In this document: in pieces, positions 12,437 through 23,009 of the stretch
Layout of the letters: the number at the start of each line of letters is the position of its first letter
How positions within the stretch are numbered: the first letter of the stretch is position 1
Source of the DNA: Eutreptiella sp. 'Long Island Sound 2002'
Lineage: Eukaryota > Euglenozoa > Euglenophyceae > Eutreptiales > Eutreptiaceae
Length of the DNA stretch: 64,000 bases
Direction: 5' to 3'
Assembly: GCA_964036045.1 (NCBI GenBank)
Contig: OZ038387.1
Span: 54,592,427-54,656,426, forward strand
Notes under the pieces: generated by a model
The model's input: the letters and a program-made list of their open reading frames with translations, nothing else
What the model was told of the DNA's origin: nothing
Databases searched by the model: none
Translations under genes and position numbers: made by a program

Positions 12437-12491
12437 TGGAGATCCACTCACCCTACTCCCAACCTCCTTTTTCCCTTGTGTACCTCTTGTT

Positions 12492-13474
12492 ATGCCTTTC
12501 TCTCTCGACACCCTTCTCGAGCTTAGTATGACGCTCACGCGTTTCAGTGGCTCCCAGAGTTTGCGGGACCCTTTGGTCTCCCAACTCCTTGGTGAGTTGG
12601 TAGCGGGCCTCCCATTCCCCCGCCCCATCCCTTCACGCGACCGCTTTATGGACACATGGAAGGAGTTAGTCATTCCGCTTGCGCTAGATTGACCCCTATC
12701 CGTGGCGGATCCCCCCACAAGCGGCCGCTCTTGGCCGTTGCAATCGTGGGCCCGCTGCATCCAATCGCGTCCACCCCATGTGGACACCATCGATTGGAAG
12801 CGGCCGCTCACTTTCCTCCTCCGTGGGGATGCCTACCCGTGCGCCGGTGGAAGTAAGACCCAACTTTCCACTGGGCTCCTCAACCACGGTGCACGGGGCC
12901 GAACACCCGCCTACATATGGGTGATTGGTATGGCCGGATGCGGGGATAAGGACATGGCCGCGCTAGCGACAATATGGTTCACGAACTTGCAAGTATACGG
13001 TCGTTGTGTTCCGCTTTCGTTTTTGCGGTAATTTCTCAAGGCTAATACTTAATATTTCGCAAAAATTAATGCAAACCGAAAAATTGATCTAATATCAACC
13101 TCGAAAAATTAATTCAGGTGGGCACCATCACCGGTGTCCACCGGAGGAAAGCGGGGGTCGTCCGGGTGGAATACCGAGACAACCCCGAGCTCTATGAGGT
13201 GGCACGTGGTCTCCTCTTCCCCACCCCCCCAAGCTGCCCAAGAACACTTGGACCGTGTTCGCAAGGGCAAGGGGAAAGCCAGCCCCCCGCCCCCCCCCAA
13301 GCCTTCAGGCCACGCACCGTCACGGACTTCCTGTCGCCACGCATACTCGGACCCGCCATCACCAGGCTCGAGGATGTGGAGGTCGTGTGGGAGAAGGCTG
13401 CGGGCGTCTTCGACACGCTGTTCACCCGGCCATTGGAGGTGGTGGTAGACACCCTGAGTTTGGAGTCGCGCTGA
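12492..13474 (+). pseudogene. Two-exon element-type gene with one in-frame stop
   Basis: An open frame begins at ATG 12492, meets a single in-frame TGA at 12690-12692, and continues to 12992. There the codons for FTNLQ are followed by a GT donor. An AT-rich 125-nt intron (12993-13117) ends AATTCAG, and the next exon resumes in the same phase with VGTITGVHRRKAGVVRVEY. It runs to TGA at 13474. The second exon opens like small Tudor/chromo-type barrels found in element proteins, then has a Pro-rich linker and a helical end (EDVEVVWEKA). The first exon has RGDAYPCAGGS and GMAGCGDKDM segments that look conserved, but I cannot name the family. The shared leader hairpin ties it to the transposase at 32-34 kb. 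The stop and the dispersed leader argue for a decayed element gene. Confidence 0.5.
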
Positions 13475-13489
13475 TTGCGGCATGATGCA

Positions 13490-14170
13490 ATGATGGGAAG
13501 GTGGCCGTTGTCACTGCCAACCGGACCGGAACTTCACCTCTACCATGAACAGTGATGGTGATCCCAAGAAAAAATCAGTGGTGTATATGTCTTTGTAGCC
13601 GCTGCAAGCCTCAACAAAGGACTTGCTCCCACCATCTGTTTACCCCTTCCTCTGCTCCATGGGGTCAGAGGCCAATGATCCGCACATTGCTGATGTTCTA
13701 ATGGTGGGGGTCTGTGAAAAAGCCCAGCGCGATAGAACAATATGCAAACACTATCCAAGCTGAAAGGGGTCATTGCATCGGATGCCCTAACGACAGAAGG
13801 AGCACAGTCACAAAGGACTAAAATGGATTGTTTGATGCGCGAGCTCCCGGAGCACAAACTATCATAGTACTCATGAGCAAATGATGCCAACAAGAGGGGC
13901 ACGAGCAGCTATTCAAGAGCTGCTGAACCTTTGGGACCAAGTCTCGGCTCCAACAGACTCATCATAGGCAAATTGTTTGCGGTACCTACCAAACTTTGGC
14001 ATCACCCCGCAACTGCAGCAAGCAACCCCTTTTTTTTTATCAAATAGGCCAGTTCATAATGTGCCATGGGCCACTGTGGGCCAAGTTCAAAGCAGAGTAC
14101 GGATTTTGGGAAAGCCAGGGTGCATACGGGCTGCAGCTCACGAATGCGCCCCCATGGTTTCCCGTTGAGG
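13490..14170. other. No gene seen
   Basis: Only short chance ORFs are present, plus a T tract near 14030. Confidence 0.4.
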
Positions 14171-14179
14171 TGGTAGTGG

Positions 14180-16333
14180 TCATGTTAGTGGCATTTCCCA
14201 CTCGTTTGGATCCCAGTGCGTTTTGTGTCGTTTTGGTAGGGGTTGCAATGGGACCTCCCACAAGGTGAGGTCCCAATGTTCCCGTGGCCGTTTCCGTATG
14301 AGGTATATTGTCTGTCGTGCTTGTCGGGTGGTGTTCCAGTATTGTGTTGTTTTCTGTTTGCGTTCGTCGATGAACCACTGTGTCATGTTCGCTATGTGTT
14401 CTTGTTGGCACCACATGTAGTGTGCCTGCCGTAGGTGATGGGCCAACAGCTTGCTGGTTTCGGCGCACATGTTCTCGTATCGCCTGCACATCTGCAGTAA
14501 CGTTTTCGCATCCGCGTACCACATCACTGTGTCGTATTTTGCTTGTTCGTACCATTGTCGGCGTACTTGGCACATGTTCGTATGTGTGTAGTGCAGTCGT
14601 TGTGCTGCCATCTGTTCTTTGATCAGTTTAGTCACAAGCATGTGACAGTGTGTTTTGGCAGTTAGTGTGTTGGAGTAGTATGCGTGCAGTGTGCATAGGT
14701 GCTGCCGTGTTACCTCAGCGGCGTGTGCGTTGTGGTATATGTCGTGTGCTCGCCGCGTGTGCTCCTAATCCAACCTGTCGGAGGTCGTTTTGTACTGCAC
14801 CCACTGCTGTGCGGCAATGTTGAGACGTCGACGCTTCTGGGTTTGTTCGCCCTGGGCTGTGTTAGTTGCTCGCATTCTTGTTAGCCATGCCACCGCATCG
14901 TCGTCGTTCGCAGCGCGCGCATCACGAATCCATTGGTCGGGGTCTATGGGCTCCGCCGTTGCGGCCTCGGTCCTACGTTTTCGTTTCATGCCGCTCCGCG
15001 TGGGCGCTCCAACGTGGTTGCGCAGGTTTTGTGGCGTTTGTCGCGGTGGGAGTGCATGCGCAACAAATTTGGTCAGCCATAGGGGCGACGGTGGCTGGTG
15101 TGGTGTAGGTTCGGCGAGTTTCTGCCTCAGGGTTTGGGAAGCCTGAATCATGCGGAACTGAAAAAGGCCTACCTCTGCCCGTAGTTTATGTCGCTCCGTG
15201 GTGGGTATGGCGTTGACGAGGGACAGTGGGATGAGCAGTTTGGCACAGAGCCAGAGTTCCTGGCTGGTGGCCGTTTGCTGCCATTGGTAGGCGTGTTGGG
15301 CCCAGTCGGTCCAGCTCCTGCGCCACAGGTCCCAGAACTCACCCCAGGCGGGGCAGTACGCCAGTCTTGACTGCACTGATGCTCCGTGTTGTTGGCCACA
15401 TTTGGAGCATAGGGTGGGTGTCCTCTCCCAAGGGGCACCTGTTCCCCAACATCTTACCTGCCCCCACAGCCATGGGGTCCACGCATTTTGTCTGTAATGT
15501 TTCATGGGGAGCCAGCTCACCCAGTGTACCTCCGGTGTATGTTTTTGTCTGCGCACTTGCATAATCCATGCCTTGGCAGGCGTGGGCATGATTTGTCCGA
15601 TGATGACAATATCATGGGGTTGGGCTTGTTGGGAGTCCATGGGCAGGTTGTCGCCCATATTGGCAAGGACATCGGAGTGGTTGTTCCCCTGAATGTCCTG
15701 GTAGTCGCTATACGTGGTGGCTTGCTCCAGGGTACGGTGTCCCGGAGTCCAGCGTATCGTAAGTCGCTTCGAAGAGGTGTTGCGGTAACCTATGTCGCGG
15801 TAGTCCTGGTCTTTGACTACCCCTTTTCGTTTTATAGGAGTGGCTTTAACCACACTTTGATTGTCGAGTATAATGTCATCCCCTGGTCTGGCCAGTTCAG
15901 AGGCCAGCGCGCAGGCGATTGTCTCGGCCCGATACACTTGCTAGGGCCCGTGTACCCTAAAAGCTGCGCGGTAGCTTCCGTTGTATATGCCCCCTCCCGC
16001 TCGTCCGTGTCGTTTCGACCCGTCAGTATACCACCTTGTGGTGGTGGGTTCTCCCGTGTAGTGTATGGTGATCCCGTGGATCTTCTGTTGGTGGGGCAGT
16101 GCCTGGTAGACCTCGAGGGTTTCATCTGGCGTTGGTCCGTCCGGCGGGTTCATCCAGCCATAGTCCAGACGGTTGGTAGCCGGCCGCGTTTTCCCCGCGG
16201 AGAGGAGGCAACTGCAGCGAGCAACCTCACTTCTCTTGAAACCTCTGTTCGACGAAGTTGTCCATAAAGATCTCAAGCGGCTGAACAACAACAGCGCTCT
16301 AGGCTTGGATGGGTTTTCGTGAAAGTCCTTCAA
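14180..16333 (-). pseudogene. LINE-type ORF, RNase H domain, zinc knuckle and C-terminal extension
   Basis: One minus-strand frame runs from about 16333 to TGA at 14180, broken only by two TAG codons (15941-15943 and 14765-14767). The RNase H signature is complete. WYTDGSK has its Asp codon at 16022-16024 and YRAETI its Glu at 15923-15925. DNQSV has its Asp at 15863-15865, and WTPGHR is followed by NNHSDVLANMG with its Asp at 15671-15673. A knuckle CSKCGQQHGASV...C follows, then a Trp- and Gln-rich helical tail, a basic patch (RSGMKRKRR), and after the second TAG another 190 residues rich in His, Gln and Arg. The first TAG falls five codons before the catalytic YRAE, so translation would need readthrough or reassignment. 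The upstream part, including the reverse transcriptase, is missing: the element stops where the plus-strand LINE begins. Confidence 0.85.
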
Positions 16334-17590
16334 ACACTTTTATGACATCTTTGAGCTGTAGACTCTCCAAGCGTTGAAACAATTCCTTGAGGAGGAGGTT
16401 ATGCCACCGAGTTGGAAATCGGGAGTGGTTACGATGATGCCCAAAACCAAAGCGATGCAGACGCCCGACTCCCTGCGTCCCATTGCACTCCAGACAACCC
16501 AACATAAATGGGTGACCAACATCCTACTCATCCAAATCGAAGATGTCCCTGAGTAGTGCAGTCCGCCTCAACAAACCGGCTTTTTGAGACATCACATCAT
16601 CTTGCAGCATGTGTATGGATCTAGGGCCCTCTGGGATGGTCTCCAATGGGGTGCAGCGTTGTCAGAGGACTTCAAAAATGTGTTCCTGGCAATGCTGCAC
16701 GAAACGGTGGCAGCAGCCCTTGGGCTGATGATGATCCCGGTGCTGTATGTCAAGCTCATACTTCACTTGCTATGTGCCCCTTATGTGTACTTTATGGGAA
16801 AGGGTATGTACCAAAGGGTATGCACAGGCAGGAACCAAGCAGGGGGAGAACCTGTCACTGGCACTCTTCTCCCTGGTGGCATCATTTATGATTTCGCCAC
16901 TCCGGGCGCTTAGCCCAAAGCTGACGATCATGATGTACACTGATGACCTCATTATCTTCATTGAGGGGAAGGCCGATCCGAACATATTGAAATTAGTGTG
17001 GGCAGTGGTGGAGCAACTCGGGCACTTTTTGAGTCGCAAAGGGAACTCGGCCAAGACGTGAGCGATAGTTTGGAATGAGGGACGACGAGAGTGGTTGACC
17101 TGTATTTCAGGAATAGGGGTGGACGTCGAAAACTATGTTAAGTGCTTGGAGATCACACTGAGCAACGTCTTGGAACACGACATTGATGGCCGATGGGGAT
17201 TTACTCAAGATGAAGCATTTGGCCCAGCACTTCAAGAAGCATTCCGAAGAGCACGAGTAGTCGCTGCACCGTGCTTGTGTTTGGATGAACGGGTATTCAT
17301 GCTTCAATCTTAGATTTTGCCGGTGGTTTCATGGGTGGCAAAAGTGTACTACGTGCAGGACGCAACCATCCGTCAATTGAAACCAGTGTACCATGTGACA
17401 CTGGGCACCAACGGCTTGGGGTTGACACTGCCCATACTTTGGTGCCCACGCCTGGGAGCAGGCTAGGCCTTATCATGCCCGGAAATCTTCCTCATACACC
17501 AAGCGGCGTCCCCATTTCTGAATATCCTAAGGGAGCCGCATAAATTCCCATCGAAACACTAGTTGAACATCGTTCAACTTTAAAGTGAGA
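16255..17590 (+). pseudogene. LINE-type reverse transcriptase remnant, plus strand
   Basis: The plus strand reads SALGLDGF, then MPPSWKSG, LRPIALQTTQHKW, QTGFLRHHIILQHVYGSRALWD, ALSEDFKNVF, and in another frame MMYTDDLIIF with the catalytic Asp pair at 16942-16947. NPLRGAV-like thumb sequence is absent, but IRQLKPVYHVTLGTNG continues past it. In-frame stops are TGA at 16320 and 17059, and TAG at 16359, 16554, 17311, 17464 and 17560. One frame change lies between 16560 and 16930. Clearly dead. It lies back to back with the minus-strand LINE ending at 16333, so one probably inserted into or recombined with the other. Confidence 0.85.
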
Positions 17591-17599
17591 CCTATGTTA

Positions 17600-18125
17600 A
17601 AACAATATGTTTAATGTTTGGGGCAAAAATCAATGCGTTAACCCAAAGTTGACCTTTTTCTTCGGGGGGGGGGGGGGGTAACTCTACCCCCACAGGGTGC
17701 CTTACGGATCGGGTGTCATTTTCACCCGGCGGTTGGGGGGGGGTCTCACCTGCCTCCATGGGAAAAAATATTAAAATGGTCCTCGTGGTACTACCGGTAG
17801 GTTACACCTCTTGAGACCCCGTCTTGGGGTCCCACAATTGTTGGGTTGGGTAAGGGGTGGCGTTAGGAGTGGGGTGGTTTTGTGCTTTGGGGTTAGTCGG
17901 GGGGTTAGTTTTGGGGTTATGAACTAGAGGTCGCTATACAGCACCCTTCGGGCCTCTCCGATGATGTTGCTAGTGAAGTATCACATGGAGTTCGTGACCT
18001 TGGCGGAGGCCCCGCAGAGCTGCCATGTATGGGGTCTCGTGGGGTGGGTGGGGGGGTACCCCCCCTCAAAGTAAAAGAAAGAAAAACTGCCTAAGAGAGA
18101 TGAATTGCCACCAAAAGTTGAAACG
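17600..18125. other. G/C homopolymer-rich spacer
   Basis: Runs of G occur at 17665-17678 and 17737-17745, and C at 18059-18064. The motif ACTAGTTGAAC occurs at 17559 and inverted as GTTCAACTAGT at 18128, so 17559-18138 is flanked by a short inverted repeat. No coding signal is seen. Confidence 0.4.
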
Positions 18126-18129
18126 AGGT

Positions 18130-19314
18130 TCAACTAGTGGACTCCCCTAACTCCGTCATCCCAATCATGATTTTGTTGGGGCCAAGCACTTGTATGTTGA
18201 TTGGGGATCTCGGACCAAGGATCCCAAGCATTGTCCTTGTACAGCCTCTTGATACAAACTTCGTGCAAAGCAGGCATACTAGTGATACCCAGGCCACGGC
18301 ACCACGCAATGGGTTGTATTTGAAGGGTGTTGATCCAAATTGCGCGACAACCGTGTTGACCGATTCACAGTTGAGTTGTGCAAAGAATAGCTTGGGGTTT
18401 TTAAAATGTGGTCCCCGAAGGAGGTTCACCTCATCTGAATTCAATCCTATCGAGGCCAACATCCCATTTACCAAGTCGGCATGCACCTGAAGCGCATACT
18501 GGTTGCTCCTGACTTTGCACTTTGTGAAGACGACTTTATCCACATCAGCACCCGGCGACATCAGCCATAGCATTTTTTACTCCGGGGAGACAAACAACAT
18601 CCTAGATTGTGGCGTACGTGTGACCATCCACACTTCATACACGTTAGACCTCTGTCTGCTAACCAAATGTGTTCACAGCCAAAGGCAAGTTGTTGTTTGG
18701 AACCAATGCAGGAACGTCGCCGGCTTAGCATTTCAGTCGTCCATTGGTTCAGGAAGCACTATTGTGACCTAACCAATGTGTTTGAGATCCTATGGGATGT
18801 GTCTCATAGACATTTGTAACAGGTCATAGTTGGGCACGTCTCCAGCCAACACAACATTGGGCCGTGACCCATACAATATGGCAGCAAATTTCTCAGAAGT
18901 ATGGCAATCGATGAAGATGGAAAAGGAGAAAGAAGTAGCCTCAGTTGCTGCTCTACGCAACAGCACTTCATTTTGAATGATGTAGTCGGCACCATCGACA
19001 AACCTCACATGGGACAGCTAGCCAGAGTCGGTAGGGATGATGACAGGTGCCCAATGATGCCAGATATGCGCGGGCGGCACCGACACTGATTCCATCAAGG
19101 AACTCGCGATATGTTTCAGGCGTGGTACGATGTCAACCCTTGTGGGGCTTGACAGCATGGACCAAAAGACACCCAGAAAGGAATTGCAAACGGGCTGGGG
19201 GGGGGGGGTCAAGGGGGTGTCAATGGTACCACAAAAGTTGGCAAGCTGGGGCTCCGCACTCAAAAAGAAAGCTAACGGTCTGCCATAGACACAACTGCAA
19301 GTATGCACATTCAT
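18130..19314 (-). pseudogene. Degenerate coding region, unknown family
   Basis: Minus-strand frames at 19314-19018, 19008-18790 and 18573-18130 read like protein (for example EKFAAILYGSRPNVVLAGDV and GLNSDEVNLLRGPHFKNP). They are separated by stops and frame changes. The segment ILYGSRPNVVLAGDV has the look of a methyltransferase or Rossmann-type strand-loop, but no catalytic motif is visible, so I do not assign a function. Probably an old transposable-element ORF. Confidence 0.35.
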
Positions 19315-19667
19315 AGGTTTAGGGGTTGGTTTGCCCGCGAAAATTTGGCAAAAAACCCTGGATTTTGTGCAGTAAGTTTGGTGGCCATTTGAATCACCAA
19401 ATCCCCACCCCCACCCCTTCTACTCTTAATGCAGAAGAATCTACCTCTGAAAAACTATGATCAGCAGACATGGCTGGAAGGATGCGGTCGGCATAGAATC
19501 CGTTGGGTCAAGAGGTCCACGCCGTGTTCCTCCATTCCCGTCTTGGGGAGGATATCTAGCCCGTGTTTGGGACCTTGACCTCCTGCCTTTGTGGGGCACC
19601 AACGAGGAGCATAAGGAAGTCTGGAGAAAATACACGGAAATAAGAGACAAAGTAAGAGACAAGGTTA

Positions 19668-19759
19668 GGGTTAGAATCACCGAGCTGGTGGAACTAGTCT
19701 TGGTTTTATAACCCTTTTTAGTGTCTAGGGTGGACCTACCACGTTTAGCAGCAGCAAGC

Positions 19760-19790
<31 letters not shown>

Positions 19791-19800
19791 GCAGCACGCG
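19668..19800. repeat. Diverged single copy of the array unit with (AGCA)n
   Basis: ATCACCGAGCTGG near 19677, a GGTTTTATAACCC...TTTAG stretch and AGCAGCAGCAAGCAAGC at 19748-19795 match, in order, the start of each unit of the 23-27 kb array. This looks like an isolated ancestral or escaped copy. Confidence 0.5.
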
Positions 19801-21110
19801 CGAAATGGGGAAAAATCAGAATTCCGTCGTGGTGCTTTGGATTCGGGTGAAATTTTGTCGGATGATACCTATGGGTGTGAAGTACAATCACACAAAGTTT
19901 GAGCAAGAAACTCAACGGTGACGGCCGGGAACGGGATTCGCAAGTGGCGGACCTCCGTTTCAAAAACTGCAGTTTAGGGCCAAAAACAGCCATTGTTGGG
20001 CCACAAAAGCCCTGGAACACATTCAAAACGGCCAACCGAAGGGAAACGGTGGGTACACTCCACGTGCAGCTTGACTTCCCCGTGTCAACGAGCTCTTTGC
20101 GGCCCTCTAACTCCATGATATGTCCCAGAACCGGCCCAAAAAGGCCCCCAGAAGCTCCGAATGCGGACAGCCACAAACCAAGAATAGGCCATATATTTGG
20201 CTACATGGCTCAAAATGCGATTCCGAGGGCACCTACTCCACCCGCAACCCCCCAGTTTTTGTGGTTTCCACCCCTAAGAATTGCCCAAACAGACGCCTAG
20301 ACCCCAATACCTAGGCCTACTAGGCTGCGGCAAGCTGCAAGCTCAAGCCCAAACAGGTGGGGGCCCAAATGGGTCAATAAGGTCCAGCAGGGGCAAAAAG
20401 ATGGCTTTTCTCAAAAATGATCGTAGACCATGTGCGGCGCTAAAACAAGTGTTTTTGGACCGGTTTGAGCTTGTGGTGGCCCATTTTGGTCCACCGAAAA
20501 TCCCAAAATGCCTTGAAAATGGGCTGTTTTGGGACCAGAAATGGGTCAAAAATGGGTCAAAAACGCATTTTTCCAAACCTCATCCTAGACCATTTGGGGT
20601 ATACAAACGGGTGAAATGAGCCCATTTTGAGCCCATTTTGGGGCATTTTGGCCCCTCGGAAGTCCAAAAAGCCTTGAAAGTGGGCCTCGTGGTGATGGGG
20701 TTCATTTGCAAGCTGATTTCAGTTTGTCAAGAGCCATCAATGTGTGCATCATTCTTGATGTCCCTCACCAGTCATAGCTAATGTTCCCTCCCCCACCAGC
20801 TCGGTCCCAATATTTAATCTTGATTAGGGTTAGGGTTCGGTAGAACGATGCCTCTTTGCTGACTCAGATGAGTGCAGCACCGATGCCAGTGAAACATGTA
20901 AAGCGAGGAAGAAGAGAGCTAAATTGAAGGGTCGGTGACCCTCATCGTAAGCCAACCCCCAATATGTACAGTGTGTGGCCCCATGTGGGCATCCTTGCCC
21001 CTTTGCATGTAGACTGTTGAAAACATATTGGCCTGTGTCCTGTCACAGGAGCACACCCCAGCGTCATGGCGCTGGGAGGACGGCAGTCTGGACGGCCGCG
21101 ACCGCACAGA
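19800..21110. other. No gene seen
   Basis: Between 20400 and 20660 there are loose repeats of AAATGGGTC and CCATTTTG words. Otherwise only short ORFs. Confidence 0.35.
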
Positions 21111-21125
21111 CCGCCAACGCCATAA

Positions 21126-21668
21126 GAGGCACGCCAGCGTCTAAAAGAGCAGGCGCTCCGAACACCGCAGGAGGTGGAAAATGAGGCCCCGGGGTTCCTC
21201 AACACCACCCGTGGCGCCATCCAATGGCGTCGCAACCAGCAGGTGTGGATCAGGCGGATGATCCAGGGACCGTCCCGCATGATGATTGAAATCGTCACCA
21301 CTCTCGGCGCACCAGAGCCGATGACACATCAGGAGCTGTTTTCGCTGATGGTCGCCATTTGCTGTATGCTTAAACAGCGCGTTTGTGAAAACATGCGCAT
21401 CACTTGGGCTAGTAAACGAGAGGACCAGCTGCACACGTTCAACTGGGAGGCGACACTGATGGTACCCACTGCGTCAGGGCGACAACTAGTGCACACATCA
21501 GCCGGCAGGTCAGGGAAATATGTTCATGTCTGGTTCACAGGGATGCCGGAAGTGCTGAAGCACTTTCAGCAGGCATTACACCATGTACCAGACCCCATCA
21601 CGGGGGATGCAACACGTTTTCTTTATACATTGTTGCTGACACCCTCCACTGTCAGGCAGTGTGAATGA
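21126..21668 (+). CDS. Unrecognised 180-codon open frame, possibly an exon or element gag-like ORF
   Basis: The frame is open from 21126 (after a TAA) to TGA at 21668. There is no early ATG, so the true start is either spliced in or lost. The sequence is protein-like throughout. It has a basic N-terminus (RQRLKEQALRTPQE), a WRRNQQVWIRRMI segment, two Met/Cys-rich helices (LFSLMVAICCMLKQRV) and a FNWEATLMVP...GKYVHVWFTGM stretch suggesting alternating strands. It is followed within 300 bases by a minus-strand reverse-transcriptase remnant, so it may belong to a retroelement on the opposite strand or be an unrelated host exon. Confidence 0.4.
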   Translation, partial: EARQRLKEQALRTPQEVENEAPGFLNTTRGAIQWRRNQQVWIRRMIQGPSRMMIEIVTTLGAPEPMTHQELFSLMVAICCMLKQRVCENMRITWASKREDQLHTFNWEATLMVPTASGRQLVHTSAGRSGKYVHVWFTGMPEVLKHFQQALHHVPDPITGDATRFLYTLLLTPSTVRQCE

Positions 21669-21935
21669 AGAGCCACGTGTCTTGTCACAAGCCCAGCCCC
21701 AGGCGTCATGACGCTCAGGGCAGGTATCATCAAGTACACAGGATTATATTGAGACTACACACTGTCAGGGGCCTACCATCACGGGCCCCACCCTTTGGTC
21801 TTGTCATTAGGTTGAGCACGGGGACAAGGGGACATGTAGGGGGAAGCAGCAGGAGGGATCAGAAGACAGGCAGAGTAGGCCACCACAGAGCCAGCACTCA
21901 TGCACTTGTGACTGTACATACTGAACTCAATGAAC

Positions 21936-22530
21936 CTATTGAACGCTGCAGTGGCTACGATCCCAGCTTTGAGGGGGTGTGAAGAGCGTTTGAAAACCTC
22001 GAATGAGACCAATGCAGATACAATCCTGCACGTGATCCGGCAAGTGCAGACTCCAATAACACTTGGATAGATCCAATTTAGTGGCCCAGGCCTCAGACTC
22101 CAAATCACGTAAAAATATGGACAACTTTGCAGGGCTTGGCCAAGCCGGCAGGCTAAATGGTCGAGCTATGATTGTTGCATATTTACAATAAGTGAGCATT
22201 TCTCGGCCGATTTATATCTTACAAACACCTTGGCAGTTAAAGATCCATCAGACGTATCCACCAATTGTTGCGTGTGTAAGGTGCCAGGCAGTGCAACAAC
22301 ATTCGGGCACGTGGAAGGGGGCTGGACCGTGTTGTCGTGGCAGCATCTCCAAAGTCGGGGTCCGCCCACATGGACCACAAATGGGGCGGGCCCTGAACAC
22401 TCCCTGCGGGTCCCAAACGTTTTGCTACCATTTCAATGGTAACTAGATCACCCAAGGGTTGGTGGGGCCAACCGCTGTCGTCCGGTGGTCCCGTTCTCGC
22501 AAGATGATGCAACGCGGACTCCTCCAAGTG
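21936..22530 (-). pseudogene. Retroelement reverse transcriptase fragment (not the LINE type seen elsewhere)
   Basis: The minus strand reads AKVFVRYKSAEKCSLIVNM, then after a frame change FSLPAW.SPAKLSIFLRDL, WATKLDLSKCYWSLHLP and CIGLIRGFQTLFTPP. The block KCSLIVN followed by a KLDLS(K/N)CYWSL motif matches palm motif A of LTR/DIRS-type reverse transcriptases (TKLDL...YW) rather than the (V/F)DFQKAYDSV motif of the LINEs at 0-1 and 16-17 kb. The catalytic YxDD part is not found. Dead fragment. Confidence 0.6.
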
Positions 22531-22539
22531 GAAGTCGTG

Positions 22540-23005
22540 CTGTTTGGATTACCAAAAACGGTTGGCCGGTCAGACGTCCACCAGGTCGCCGATGACCACC
22601 AAGAAAGCAAGAGACTAAGTACACAAGGAAACGGGCGCTGTAATCAGCTCGTGACGGCGAGTGCGGCATCATGGAGGTGCTGCTGTTGTCTTACGCTGCA
22701 CTCCGCGCTGTAGCCCACGTTCTAGCGTGTCGTCTCGCAGATGACATTTTGTGCATCAGCAGCCATATGACCAACTTGTGCAAGTGTAGGTGACCTGATT
22801 GCAGCCCTTGTCGTTGCTAGTTTTATCATGCATTAGCCCCTAATGTGACTTAGCGCCGGCCATGGCTGTGGGGGTTCGTTGGAGCCTTGGATATAGCACG
22901 CCATGTGCATGCAAGACGCGTCCATTTAACCATGGATAATATGGGGGCGCTGGCACAAATTTTGTGGGGGAGGGCATCAACGTTTTTGGTGCAACAACAT
23001 CGCAT
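22540..23005. other. No gene seen
   Basis: Spacer between the reverse-transcriptase remnant and the tandem array. Confidence 0.35.
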
Positions 23006-23009
23006 TTTA

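Noticed and set aside
18790-19010. Cytosine methyltransferase domain
   Set aside because: ILYGSRPNVVLAGDV is suggestive, but no Pro-Cys catalytic motif or downstream motifs were found and the frame is broken.
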